Part shown: in pieces, positions 16,120 to 24,759 of the stretch
Position numbering within the stretch: the first letter of the stretch is position 1
Layout: every line of letters starts with the position of its first letter
Assembly: GCA_036723735.1 (NCBI GenBank)
Contig: DAIMGT010000013.1
Span: 1-64,000, forward strand
Length of the DNA: 64,000 nt
Direction of reading: 5' to 3'
Origin: UBA4656 sp002405525
GTDB taxonomy: Bacteria; Pseudomonadota; Gammaproteobacteria; Xanthomonadales; Ahniellaceae
Position numbers and translations under genes: made by a program
The notes under the pieces: generated by a model
Databases searched by the model: none
Told to the model about the DNA's origin: nothing
Seen by the model: only the letters and a program-made list of their open reading frames with translations

Positions 16120-17601
16120 ATGGAAACGCCCCCCCGGCTCTACGATGTCGCCCAGGTGCGAGCGATCGACCGCCGTGCGATCGCGGCCTGCGGGGGCGAC
16201 GGTGCGGTGCTGATGCGGCGCGCCGGCGCCGCGGCCCTGCGGCGCCTGCGCGTGCGTTGGCCGCAGGCGCAGCGACTGCTGGTGGCCTGCGGCCGCGGCA
16301 ACAACGGTGGCGATGGTTGGGTGGTTGCGCGCCTTGCGCGTGAGGCCGGTCTGGCGGTGGAGGTCGTCGCGCTGCCCGGAGCGCCGAACACGGCGGAAGC
16401 GCGCGCCATGCGCGAAGCGGCTCTTGCGGTCGGCGTAACGGCCCGCGACCACGGGCCCGGCGAACCGCTGCGCGCGGTCGATGTGGTGGTCGACGGCGTG
16501 CTCGGCATCGGGCTCGCGCAGGCACCGGACGGCGCCGCCGCCGCGCTGATCGAGGCGATCGCGGCGCAGCATTCACCGGTGGTGGCGCTGGACCTGCCTT
16601 CGGGACTCGATGCCGACAGCGGCCGCGCGCGTGGCGCCTGCGTGCGCGCGGCGCTCACCGTCACCTTCATCGCCGCCAAGCGGGGGCTGTGGACGGGCGA
16701 CGCGCCGGCGCACACCGGCGACGTGGCGCTGGAGACGCTCGACATCGATCCTGCGTTGGTCGCCGCGGAAACGCCGGCGGTCCGCGTCTGGTCGCGCGAG
16801 GACCTGCGGCGCGCGCTGCCGCCGCGCGGGCCGACCCTGCACAAGGGCGAGGCCGGCCACGTGCTGGTGGTCGGCGGCGACGAGGGCTACGGCGGCGCGG
16901 TGCGGCTGGCCGCCGAGGCCGCGGCGCGCACGGGCGCCGGGTTGGTCAGCGTGGCCACGCGCACGGCGAACGTCACCCCGATCCTCGCTGCGCGGCCGGA
17001 ACTGATGCCGCGCCCGGTCGAGGATGCGCAGGCGCTCGCGGCGCTCGCCGCGCGCGCCGACGTGGTCGCCATCGGCTCCGGGCTGGGGCAGGGCGACTGG
17101 GGCCGCAGGCTGCTCGATGCCGCGCTCGCGCTGGACAAGCCCTGCGTGGTCGATGCCGATGCGCTGAACCTGCTCGCGCGCGACGGTGGCGCGCTGCCGG
17201 CGGGCAGCGTGCTCACGCCGCATCCGGGCGAGGCCGCGCGCCTGCTCGGCTGCGACACCGCCACGGTCCATGCCGATCGCTTCGCCGCGGCGCAGGCCAT
17301 GGCGCGCCGCTTCGGCGCGGTCGCGCTGCTCAAGGGGGCGGGCACGGTGATCGCTGCGCCCGACGGCGCGCTTTCGCTGTGCCCGGTGGCCGAGCCGGGC
17401 ATGGCCAGCGGCGGCATGGGTGACGTGCTCACCGGCGTGATTGCCGCGCTGCGCGCGCAGGGCCTCGACGCATGGACCGCCGCGGGCTGCGGCGCGCTGG
17501 CGCACGCGCGCGCGGCGTCGGCTGCCGCGCGTCGCGCTGGCGCGCGCGGCCTGCTCGCGGGCGACGTGATCGACGGCCTGCGGCGCGAACTCAACCCGTG
17601 A
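16120..17601 (+). CDS. nnr: Bifunctional NAD(P)H-hydrate epimerase / ADP-dependent NAD(P)H-hydrate dehydratase
   Basis: This 493-residue enzyme repairs hydrated NAD(P)H. The N-terminal YjeF-N epimerase domain (residues about 10-210) has CGRGNNGGDGWVVARLA and ALDLPSGLDADSG. The C-terminal carbohydrate-kinase-like dehydratase domain (about 225-490) has HKGEAGHVLVVGGDEGYGGA, VDADALNLLA, LTPHPGEAARLLG and the GMASGGMGDVLTGVIAAL block. It overlaps tsaE by four bases (GTGA), as expected for the widespread nnr-tsaE-amiC-mutL order. Confidence 0.95.
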   Translation: METPPRLYDVAQVRAIDRRAIAACGGDGAVLMRRAGAAALRRLRVRWPQAQRLLVACGRGNNGGDGWVVARLAREAGLAVEVVALPGAPNTAEARAMREAALAVGVTARDHGPGEPLRAVDVVVDGVLGIGLAQAPDGAAAALIEAIAAQHSPVVALDLPSGLDADSGRARGACVRAALTVTFIAAKRGLWTGDAPAHTGDVALETLDIDPALVAAETPAVRVWSREDLRRALPPRGPTLHKGEAGHVLVVGGDEGYGGAVRLAAEAAARTGAGLVSVATRTANVTPILAARPELMPRPVEDAQALAALAARADVVAIGSGLGQGDWGRRLLDAALALDKPCVVDADALNLLARDGGALPAGSVLTPHPGEAARLLGCDTATVHADRFAAAQAMARRFGAVALLKGAGTVIAAPDGALSLCPVAEPGMASGGMGDVLTGVIAALRAQGLDAWTAAGCGALAHARAASAAARRAGARGLLAGDVIDGLRRELNP

Positions 17602-18068
17602 GCGCGACGCTGGAGCAGTTCGCGACGGACGCGACCGCGACCGAAGCCTTCGGCGCGCGGCTCGCGCGCGAGCTGTCGCCCGGTCTGGTGGTGCACCTCG
17701 AAGGCGACCTCGGCGCCGGCAAGACGACACTGGCGCGCGGCCTGCTGCAGGCGCTCCTGCCGGGCCAGCGCGTGAAGAGCCCGACCTACACGCTGGTGGA
17801 GCGCTACCGCGCGCCCGCCTTCGACGTGCTGCACCTCGACCTGTATCGCCTCGGCGATCCGGAGGAGCTGGAGTTCCTCGGCGTGCGTGAGGACGCGGGT
17901 CGCGCGGTGCTGCTGGTCGAGTGGCCGCAGCGCGGTGCGGACCGGCTGCCGGCGCCGGACCTCACGGTGCGTCTCGCGCCCTCGGGCGCTGGCCGTTCGA
18001 TCGCCCTGATCGCCACTTCGGCGCTGGGCACCGCCCTGGTGGGGCGGCTGTCGCAGACCTTGACCTGA
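17598..18068 (+). CDS. tsaE: tRNA t6A biosynthesis ATPase TsaE
   Basis: TsaE is the ATPase partner of TsaB and TsaD in making N6-threonylcarbamoyladenosine in tRNA. The 156-residue protein shows the Walker A motif GDLGAGKTTLARGLL, SPTYTLVERY, and HLDLYRLGDPEELEFLG. The closing WPQRGADRLP block is also typical of the family. The GTG start overlaps the nnr stop. Length and motif order are normal for the family. Confidence 0.95.
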   Translation: MSATLEQFATDATATEAFGARLARELSPGLVVHLEGDLGAGKTTLARGLLQALLPGQRVKSPTYTLVERYRAPAFDVLHLDLYRLGDPEELEFLGVREDAGRAVLLVEWPQRGADRLPAPDLTVRLAPSGAGRSIALIATSALGTALVGRLSQTLT

Positions 18069-18108
18069 CCTGAAGAAAGCCCTGCAGGTCACGGATCGTA
18101 AAGGAAAA

Positions 18109-19464
18109 ATGCTTGCGTTCCCCGCGCGGAAAGGGTTCAATCCGCGCATGTTGCGCGCGCTGCGCCCTATTGCCGCGATCACCTGTGCCCTCGGCCTGCT
18201 GGCCGCGGCAGCGCCAGCGCGCGCCGACGTCGAGGTGCGCAACGCGCGCGTCAGCGACGAAAACGGCTATACGCGTGCCGTGTTCGAACTCTCGATTGCC
18301 GGCGAGTACAAGATTTTCACCCTCTCCGACCCGGCGCGGGTGGTGATCGACGTCGAACGCGGCAGGCTGGGGCCGAACTTCAAGTCGCCCGCAGGCGCGG
18401 GCCTGGTCAAGGGCATCCGCAGCGGTGCGCCGCAGCCGGGCAACCTGCGCGTGGTGCTCGACCTCGCCAGTGACGCCAAGCCGCGCTCTTTCATGCTCAC
18501 GCCCGGCCAGCGCGCGGGCCATCGCCTGGTGGTGGACCTGACCCCGCCCAAGTCCAAGCCGGTCAAGACGGTCGAGACCGTGGCCGCCGGCGTGCCGCGC
18601 GACGTGGTGATCGCCATCGACGCCGGCCACGGCGGCCAGGACCCCGGCGCGATCGGCCCGCGCGGTACGCACGAGAAGGACGTCACACTGCAGATCGCGC
18701 GCCGGCTGGCGACGGCGATCGACGCCACGCCCGGCATGCAGGCGGTGCTGATCCGTGACGACGACGTGTTCCTGCCGCTCAAGCGCCGCTACGAGAAGGC
18801 GCGCGATGCCAAGGCGGATCTCTTGATCTCGCTGCACGCCGATGCGATCGCTTCCGGACGTGCCGCCGGGTCCTCGGTGTACATGCTGTCGACGCGCGGG
18901 GCGAGTTCCGAGGCCGCGCGCTGGCTGGCGGATCGCGAGAACGCATCCGACCTGGTCGGCGGCGTCTCGCTGGCCGACAAGGACGACACCCTGGCCGCGG
19001 TGCTGCTGGACCTGTCGCAGGGGGCTACGCTCGGCGCCAGCGACGCCGCGGCCAGCCACGTGCTGCTCGCGCTGTCGCGCTTCGGTCGCGTGCACAAGCA
19101 GGAAGTGCAGCGCGCGAACTTCGTCGTGCTGCGCTCTCCCGACGTGCCGTCGATCCTGGTCGAGACGGCCTTCATCTCGAACGCCGAGGAGGAAAAACGG
19201 CTGCGCGACCCGCGCCATCAGTCGAACCTTGCGCAGGCGATCACCGAGGGCGTGAGCAATTACTTCTACGCCGCGCCGCCGCCCGGCACCTTCATCGCGC
19301 AGAACCCGCGCCGCGCGCGCGAGCACATCGTCGCCCGCGGCGAGACCCTGGCCCTGATCGCCCAGCGCCATGGCGTCAGCCTCGCCAGCCTGCGTCGCGC
19401 GAACGGCATCCGCGGCGACCTGGTCAAGCCGGGCGATGTGTTGCGGATTCCGGGCACGGGCTGA
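18109..19464 (+). CDS. amiC: N-acetylmuramoyl-L-alanine amidase AmiC/AmiB type with AMIN and LysM domains
   Basis: This periplasmic zinc amidase cleaves peptide stems from peptidoglycan during cell separation. The 451-residue protein has a signal peptide ending near ARA (residue 39), an AMIN domain (about 40-150) for septal targeting, an Amidase_3 domain (about 163-385), and a C-terminal LysM domain (about 400-446, with LALIAQRHGVSLASLRRANG). The metal and catalytic residues are visible in DAGHGGQDPGA, THEKDVTL, SLHADA and ILVETAFISN. The ATG at 18109 has AAAGGA six bases upstream. An internal Met at 18148 would also give a signal peptide. LysM at the C-terminus is the AmiB-like layout. Confidence 0.92.
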   Translation: MLAFPARKGFNPRMLRALRPIAAITCALGLLAAAAPARADVEVRNARVSDENGYTRAVFELSIAGEYKIFTLSDPARVVIDVERGRLGPNFKSPAGAGLVKGIRSGAPQPGNLRVVLDLASDAKPRSFMLTPGQRAGHRLVVDLTPPKSKPVKTVETVAAGVPRDVVIAIDAGHGGQDPGAIGPRGTHEKDVTLQIARRLATAIDATPGMQAVLIRDDDVFLPLKRRYEKARDAKADLLISLHADAIASGRAAGSSVYMLSTRGASSEAARWLADRENASDLVGGVSLADKDDTLAAVLLDLSQGATLGASDAAASHVLLALSRFGRVHKQEVQRANFVVLRSPDVPSILVETAFISNAEEEKRLRDPRHQSNLAQAITEGVSNYFYAAPPPGTFIAQNPRRAREHIVARGETLALIAQRHGVSLASLRRANGIRGDLVKPGDVLRIPGTG

Positions 19465-19471
19465 CCGGAAG

Positions 19472-19552
19472 CAGGGCCCAGGAAACAGCGCCCAGGGCAC
19501 AGCGAAGCATTGCTTCGAGCGCGCTCTCGACTGGGCCCTGAGCCCTTGGCCC
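19472..19552 (+). repeat. GGGCCCAG-bordered inverted element, copy 1 (between amiC and mutL)
   Basis: The element starts with AGGGCCCAGG and CGCCCAGGGC, has a central palindrome CGAAGCATTGCTTCG, and ends with CTGGGCCCTGAGCCC. It resembles the elements at 31135-31268 and 32001-32136. It lies in the gap ahead of mutL and is non-coding. Confidence 0.65.
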
Positions 19553-19626
19553 GCGCGCGAGTCGCTGGACGCGTCGCGGCGGCACACCTGCCGTATCATC
19601 CGCAGTCCGCCAAGCCCTGGCCCCCC

Positions 19627-21423
19627 GTGCGCATCCGCCAGCTCCCCGAGCAACTGATCAACCAGATCGCCGCCGGCGAGGTGGTCGAGCGCCCGGCGTC
19701 GGTGGTCAAGGAACTGCTGGAGAACGCACTCGACGCCGGCGCGCGGCGGATCGAGATCGACCTGGAGGCCGGTGGATCGAAACTGGTGCGCCTGCGGGAC
19801 GATGGCGGGGGCATCGCGTCGGAGGACCTGGCGCTGGCGCTGTCGCGTCATGCGACCAGCAAGATCGCCAGTCTGGACGATCTGGAAACCGTGCGCACCC
19901 TGGGGTTCCGCGGCGAGGCTCTGCCCAGCATCGCGTCGGTTTCCCGTTTCGAGCTCGTTTCCCGGGAGCGCGGCGCCGAGCGCGCCTGGGGCATCCATGC
20001 CGAGGATGGTTCTCTCGGCGCCGTCCGACCGGCCCAGCATCCCGAAGGAACGTCGGTCATCGTTCGCGACCTGTTCTACAACGTGCCCGCGCGGCGCAAG
20101 TTCCTGCGCGCCGAGCGCACCGAACTCGGGCACATCGAGGAACTGGTGCGTGCGCAGGCGCTGGCCAATCCGCACGTCGCCTTCCGGCTCAGCCACAACG
20201 GCAAGGTGCTGTCCCGGCTGGAACCGGTGGAGGACGCCCAGCGCCGGGTAGCCGATGCGGTCGCCCCCGACTTCGCCGCCGGCGCGCTGCGCATCGACGC
20301 CGAGGCCGGCGGCATCCGTCTGCACGGCTGGATCGGCGCGCCCGCGGCGTCCCGCGGGCAGGCCGACCGCCAGTTCTTCTTCGTCAACGGCCGCATGGTG
20401 CGCGACCGCCTGATCGCGCACGCTGTGCGCCAGGCCTACGCCGACGTGCTGTTCCATGGTCGCCATCCGGCCTTTGTGCTCGAGTTGCGCATCGACCCTG
20501 CGGCAGTGGACGTCAACGTCCACCCGCAGAAGCACGAGGTGCGATTCCGCGACAGCCGGCTGGTGCACGACTTTGTGTTTCGCAGCCTGCATGCGGCGCT
20601 GGCCGACACGCGGGCCGGTACGGCGGCGGCCGGCTTGGCGCTGCCGGCGCCGAGCGCGGGTCAAGGCGGGGCCTGGCCGCAGGCGCGGCTCGGGCTGCCG
20701 GCGCGCGAGGCGTCGGCGGTTCCGCTGGCGGCCTATGCCGCGCTCTACGGCAACGCCTCACCGGCATCGGCGCCGGTCGGCGACGCGGTCGCGGACGCGC
20801 CGCCAATCGCGCCGCCGCTGCCCGACTCGCCGGTCGACGTGCCGCCGCTTGGCTACGCGCTGGCCCAGTTGCGCGGTATCTACATCCTGGCCGAGAACGC
20901 CCACGGACTGGTGCTGGTCGACATGCACGCCGCGCACGAACGCATCACCTACGAGCGGCTCAAGGGAGCGCGCGCCTGCGGCGCGGTGCCGTCGCAACTG
21001 CTGCTGGTGCCGCCGACCCTGCGCGTGTCCACGCGCGAGGCCGACGCAGTAGAGGGACACCAGGCGCGCTTCGCTGCGCTCGGCTTCGAGATCACGCGCA
21101 GCGGACCCGATAGCGTGGTCGTTCGCCGCATCCCGTCCGTGCTGGAGGGCGCCGACGTCGAGCGCCTGGTCGGCGACGTGCTGGCCGACCTGGTCGAGCA
21201 CGGCTCCGATGCGCGCCTGGTCGAATACGAGAACGAACTGCTGGCCACCATGGCCTGTCATGCGTCCGTGCGCGCCAACCGGCGGCTCTCGGTCGCCGAG
21301 ATGAACGGCCTTCTGCGGCAGATGGAGCAGACGGAACGCAGCGGGCAGTGCAATCATGGTCGCCCGACCTGGGTCCAGTTGACGCAGGCCGAACTCGACC
21401 GGCTGTTCCTGCGCGGCCGCTGA
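19627..21423 (+). CDS. mutL: DNA mismatch repair protein MutL
   Basis: MutL links mismatch recognition by MutS to strand removal. The 598-residue protein has the N-terminal GHKL ATPase motifs IAAGEVVERPASVVKELLENALDAG, DDGGGI and GFRGEALPSIASV. A Pro/Ala-rich linker (about 330-410) leads to a C-terminal dimerisation domain. That domain contains DMHAAHERITYE starting at residue 432, which fits the D-x-H-A-x2-E-x4-E endonuclease motif found in MutL of bacteria lacking MutH. The GTG at 19627 gives VRIRQLPEQLINQIAAGEV, the conserved family start. Confidence 0.95.
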   Translation: MRIRQLPEQLINQIAAGEVVERPASVVKELLENALDAGARRIEIDLEAGGSKLVRLRDDGGGIASEDLALALSRHATSKIASLDDLETVRTLGFRGEALPSIASVSRFELVSRERGAERAWGIHAEDGSLGAVRPAQHPEGTSVIVRDLFYNVPARRKFLRAERTELGHIEELVRAQALANPHVAFRLSHNGKVLSRLEPVEDAQRRVADAVAPDFAAGALRIDAEAGGIRLHGWIGAPAASRGQADRQFFFVNGRMVRDRLIAHAVRQAYADVLFHGRHPAFVLELRIDPAAVDVNVHPQKHEVRFRDSRLVHDFVFRSLHAALADTRAGTAAAGLALPAPSAGQGGAWPQARLGLPAREASAVPLAAYAALYGNASPASAPVGDAVADAPPIAPPLPDSPVDVPPLGYALAQLRGIYILAENAHGLVLVDMHAAHERITYERLKGARACGAVPSQLLLVPPTLRVSTREADAVEGHQARFAALGFEITRSGPDSVVVRRIPSVLEGADVERLVGDVLADLVEHGSDARLVEYENELLATMACHASVRANRRLSVAEMNGLLRQMEQTERSGQCNHGRPTWVQLTQAELDRLFLRGR

Positions 21424-21439
21424 TCAGGAGTCGTTCCCG

Positions 21440-22339
21440 ATGCGCTTCCCGCTTGCCTTGCTCGCCGCCGCCATCGCCGCCACGCCGGCCGTCGCCGCGG
21501 ATCTCGCCGCGGATCTCGCCGCCCAACGCGACGAGGTGCTGAAGTGGCGTGAGGCGCGCGCCGTGCGCCTGGCCGCTCCCGAAGGCTGGCTGAGCCTCGT
21601 CGGCCTGCACTGGATCGACCCCGGCACCCACCGCGTCGGCAGCGCGCCCGACAACGACCTCGTGCTCGCGGTCGGGCCGGCCCGGCTCGGCATACTGTCG
21701 CTGGCCGGCGGCAAGATCACCCTTGTTCTCGGCGAAACTGTCGACGCGAAGATCGGCGACGATGCGGTGCGGGAGTCAGTGCTGGCTCCCGACAGCAGCG
21801 GCGCGCCCACCATCGTGCGCTTCGGCGCGGCGTCCTTCAGCGTGATCGAGCGCGACGGCCGGTTCGGCCTGCGTGTGCGCGACCCGCAGGCGAAGACCCG
21901 CACCGGCTTCGCCGGCATCGACTACTTCGACATCGGCCCCGAGTGGCGGTTCGAGGCGCGCTTCGAGCCGCACCCGCCCGGTCGCACCATCGACATCGTC
22001 AACGTACTCGACCAGCTCGCGCCGATGAAGAACCCCGGCGTGGTCGTGTTCGAGAAGGACGGCAAGGAGTACCGCCTCGAGGCGCTCGACGACACCGGTG
22101 ACGGCCAGCTGTTCCTGATCTTCGCCGACCGCACCAGCGGCAAGAGCACCTACGGTCCCGGCCGGTTCCTCTACGCGCCGCCGCCGGTCGACGGCAGGAC
22201 CATCGTCGACTTCAACCGCGCCTACAATCCGCCGTGCGCCTTCACCCCGTACTCCACATGCCCTCTGCCGCCGCCGGAGAACCGTTTGAACCTCGCGGTC
22301 GAAGCGGGCGAGAAGAAGTACGCGGCGGCGACGCACTGA
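21440..22339 (+). CDS. Secreted DUF1684 family protein
   Basis: The 299-residue protein starts with a cleavable signal peptide (MRFPLALLAAAIAATPAVAA). It continues with the DUF1684 pattern: EGWLSLVGLHWIDPG, TGFAGIDYFDIGPEWRFEARFEP, and the closing DFNRAYNPPCAFTPYSTCPLPPPENRL. The C-terminal block resembles conserved pieces of this poorly characterised family. GGAG lies nine bases before the ATG. It follows mutL by 16 bases and may be co-transcribed. The biochemical role is unknown, and a periplasmic location is inferred from the signal peptide. Confidence 0.85.
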   Translation: MRFPLALLAAAIAATPAVAADLAADLAAQRDEVLKWREARAVRLAAPEGWLSLVGLHWIDPGTHRVGSAPDNDLVLAVGPARLGILSLAGGKITLVLGETVDAKIGDDAVRESVLAPDSSGAPTIVRFGAASFSVIERDGRFGLRVRDPQAKTRTGFAGIDYFDIGPEWRFEARFEPHPPGRTIDIVNVLDQLAPMKNPGVVVFEKDGKEYRLEALDDTGDGQLFLIFADRTSGKSTYGPGRFLYAPPPVDGRTIVDFNRAYNPPCAFTPYSTCPLPPPENRLNLAVEAGEKKYAAATH

Positions 22340-22670
22340 GGTCGGACGCGTTGGCAGCCCGGCGCGCGTGTCGCCCCGGCGGGCCGGAACATTCGAAGCG
22401 ACGCATCCTCGTTGGGGCATGATCCGCCGCGACAGGTTGCCGGCGACAGGACTCACCCCCGACTACAAGCGGCATTGCGTCCGCGGGACCCCGGGCGAGG
22501 CGCAGTGTCGCGAATACGCGCAGACGACCGGCTTCCCCGCAAGCCGGATCTCCCCGGCGGGGCCGTGATCTGGCCGGTGAACGCCGACGGGTGACACCTC
22601 GTCGCGGCGGCTGGCGGCGACAGCCGGCCATGGCCTGTGAAGAAACTCGCAATCTGCGGGTTTATCCAGT
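22340..22670. other. Gene-free stretch before repeat copy C
   Basis: The gap between the DUF1684 gene and the convergent enoyl-CoA hydratase is 441 bases, of which the last 110 are mainly repeat copy C. In 22340-22670 I see several short open frames but none with a start signal, conserved motif or consistent codon use. Confidence 0.5.
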
Positions 22671-22770
22671 CGCAAGTCCGGCACAGGTCCGGACTCGCTC
22701 CCGCGAATCACGCACTGGCGTGCGTGACCCGCGCGCGGGCCATCCATGGCCTGCCCGAGAGGCTGTTGTC
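22671..22770 (-). repeat. Dispersed hairpin element, copy C (inverted)
   Basis: Read on the minus strand it closely matches copy B (14700-14807), including AACAGCCTCTCGGGCAGGC, GGATGGC, the CACGC/GCGTG stem and AGTCCGG/CCGGACT. The CACGC/GCGTG stem replaces CATGC/GCATG of copy B, a compensatory change. It lies about 11 bases past the stop of the minus-strand enoyl-CoA hydratase gene. Confidence 0.85.
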
Positions 22771-22780
22771 TCACCGCCTC

Positions 22781-23563
22781 TCAATGCCCGCTGAATGTCG
22801 CCTTGCGCCGGTCCAGAAACGCGCGCGTGCCTTCGCGCATGTCCCCGGTCGAAGCGCACACGGCGAAGGCGCGGCTCTCGAACTCGAGCCCGGCTTCGAG
22901 GCTGCACTCTCCGCCGATCAGGACCGCGTCGAGGATGCCGCGCACGGCGTGGGGCGCGGACGCGGCGCGCTGGCCGGCCAGCGCGCCGACCTCGGCGTCG
23001 AGATTGTCGAGCGCCGCCACGCGGTTGATGATCCCCATTTCCAGCGCGCGCGCGGCGGTGACCGGCGCGCCGGTGAGCGCCAGTTCCAGCGTGGCCGCGC
23101 GGCCGGCCAGCCGCAGCAGGCGCTGGGTGCCGCCGAAGCCGGGCAGGATGCCGAGGTTGATTTCCGGCAGGCCCAGCTTCGCGGTGGCGGCTGCGATGCG
23201 CAGGCTGCAGGCCAGCGCAAGCTCCAGGCCGCCGCCGAGCGCGAAGCCGTTGATTCGCGCGATCGACGGCTTGCCCAGTCGTTCGATGGCGGTCATCAGT
23301 TCCTGGCCGTGGCGGGAGAAGGCCAGCGCCTGCACCGGCGTGGCGTCCGCGAACTCGGTGATGTCGGCGCCGGCCACGAAGGCTTTCGGGCCGGCGCCGG
23401 TCAGCACGACCGCGCGCACCTCGTCGTCGTCGCGCGCCGCCCCGAACGCCACCTTGAGTTCGGTGATCGTGTCGCGATCGAGCGCGTTGAGCTTGTCGGG
23501 GCGGTTGACCGTGATGGTGCGGACGCCGCCGGCGTTGACGACGAGGAGGTTGCGGAAGGACAT
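22781..23563 (-). CDS. Enoyl-CoA hydratase/isomerase family protein
   Basis: The 260-residue crotonase-fold protein has the expected motifs: ITVNRPDKLNALD near the N-terminus, the oxyanion-hole segments AFVAGADITEFA and NGFALGGGLELALACSLRIA, and LPEINLGILPGFGGTQRLLRLAG with the catalytic Glu positions. The sequence resembles short-chain (3S)-hydroxyacyl enoyl-CoA hydratases used in fatty-acid or butyrate metabolism, but the exact substrate cannot be read. GGAAGGACAT surrounds the start on the plus strand, so the ATG at 23563 has only a weak ribosome site. It is divergent from the FKBP gene. Confidence 0.88.
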   Translation of the reverse strand: MSFRNLLVVNAGGVRTITVNRPDKLNALDRDTITELKVAFGAARDDDEVRAVVLTGAGPKAFVAGADITEFADATPVQALAFSRHGQELMTAIERLGKPSIARINGFALGGGLELALACSLRIAAATAKLGLPEINLGILPGFGGTQRLLRLAGRAATLELALTGAPVTAARALEMGIINRVAALDNLDAEVGALAGQRAASAPHAVRGILDAVLIGGECSLEAGLEFESRAFAVCASTGDMREGTRAFLDRRKATFSGH

Positions 23564-23753
23564 CGGCAGGCGTCCGGGGCGGAAGGGACCGCTGATTCTA
23601 TCTGCCGGCTGAACTTGCGGCGCCAGTCGCGCTGTTCGTCGAACGGGCGCGTGGCGGCCCGGTGCCGGGTTGGCTAGAATCCCAAGATTGCGGGTCCGCG
23701 CCGGCGGGCCCCTCACGAAACCCGAACGAACCCCGTTCCCCGGAGAAACACGC

Positions 23754-24473
23754 ATGAAGTCCCGCTGGATGATCGCCGCCCTCCTGACCGCTTGCGCCGG
23801 TGGCGCGCTGGCCCAGGGCGTGGCCCCCGCCGCGGCGCCCGCCGCCGCGCCCGCCGCCGCCCCGACCATCGACCGCAACAAGGTGTCTTACGCCATCGGC
23901 TACGAGATCGGCAAGGACTTCGTCGAAAAGAAGATGGATGTTGACCTGCAGACGGTCATCCGCGCCATTCAGGACGGCTATGCCAAGCGCCAGCCGGCGG
24001 TGCCGGAGGACCAGATGCGTGAGGCGATGGGCGTGATGCGCGAGAAGATGCTCGCCGAGGCGCGCACCCGATTCGAGGCTTTGGCCCGCGAGAACAAGGC
24101 CAAGAGCGACAAGTTCCTCGCCGAGAACCGGTCGAAGAAGGGCATCGTGGCGCTTCCCTCCGGTATCCAGTACCGCGTGATCGAGGACGGCACCGGCAAG
24201 CGCGCGACCCCGACCGCGGAAGTCACCGTGCACTACCGCGGGTCGCTGTCGTCGGGTCTGGAGTTCGACTCCTCGTTCGCCCGCGGCCAGCCTGCCTCGT
24301 TCAAGGTCGACAGCGTGATCGACGGCTGGAAGGAAATTTTGCCGATGATGAAGGTCGGCGACCACTGGCAGGTGTTCCTGCCGCCGGAGAAGGCCTACGG
24401 ACTGCGCGGCCAGGGCCCGATCGGGCCGAACGAAGCCCTGGTGTTCGACATCAAGCTGGTCGACGTCAAGTAA
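23754..24473 (+). CDS. Periplasmic FKBP-type peptidyl-prolyl cis-trans isomerase (FkpA/Mip-like)
   Basis: The 239-residue protein has a signal peptide ending ALAQ, an Ala/Pro repeat linker (residues 22-37, AAPAAAP units), a helical FKBP_N dimerisation domain (about 40-125) and a C-terminal FKBP domain (about 135-239). Active-site segments are VTVHYRGSLSSGLEFDSSF, DSVIDGWKEILPMMKVGDHWQVFLPPEKAYG and NEALVFDIKLVDV. It should help fold periplasmic and outer-membrane proteins. The ATG at 23754 has GGAGAAA upstream. A TAGAAT box at about 23684 may be its promoter. Confidence 0.93.
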   Translation: MKSRWMIAALLTACAGGALAQGVAPAAAPAAAPAAAPTIDRNKVSYAIGYEIGKDFVEKKMDVDLQTVIRAIQDGYAKRQPAVPEDQMREAMGVMREKMLAEARTRFEALARENKAKSDKFLAENRSKKGIVALPSGIQYRVIEDGTGKRATPTAEVTVHYRGSLSSGLEFDSSFARGQPASFKVDSVIDGWKEILPMMKVGDHWQVFLPPEKAYGLRGQGPIGPNEALVFDIKLVDVK

Positions 24474-24567
24474 TCGATCCTGCGCCGACCGCCATGGGGC
24501 AAGACGGTCGGCGACGGGGGTGCGGTGAACACCTGCCGGTGACGTCGCTGCCCCCATAGTGAACATC

Positions 24568-24759
24568 ATGCGTCGTCCGCCGGCCTCTCCGATCCTGACC
24601 CCCTGCATCGGCGTCTGTATCCTAGGGGCCGACGGCTACTGCGAGGGCTGCCATCGCAGCGGCGATGAAATCGCCCGTTGGGCGGCGATGGACGAGGCGT
24701 CGCGCCAGGAGCTGATGTGGGAGGTGCTCCTCGCCCGTGAGGCGGCGCGCGGCGGATGA
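24568..24759 (+). CDS. DUF1289 small Cys-rich protein
   Basis: The 63-residue protein has the family pattern SPILTPCIGVCILGADGYCEGC, then HRSGDEIARWAAMDEASR. The four Cys residues could bind a metal or iron-sulfur cluster, but the function is unknown. ATG 24568 is preferred over GTG 24559 because the family starts close to the first Cys motif, and because CATAGT lies seven bases upstream as in other leaderless genes here. Its stop overlaps the Nudix gene start (ATGA), so the two are coupled. Confidence 0.85.
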   Translation: MRRPPASPILTPCIGVCILGADGYCEGCHRSGDEIARWAAMDEASRQELMWEVLLAREAARGG

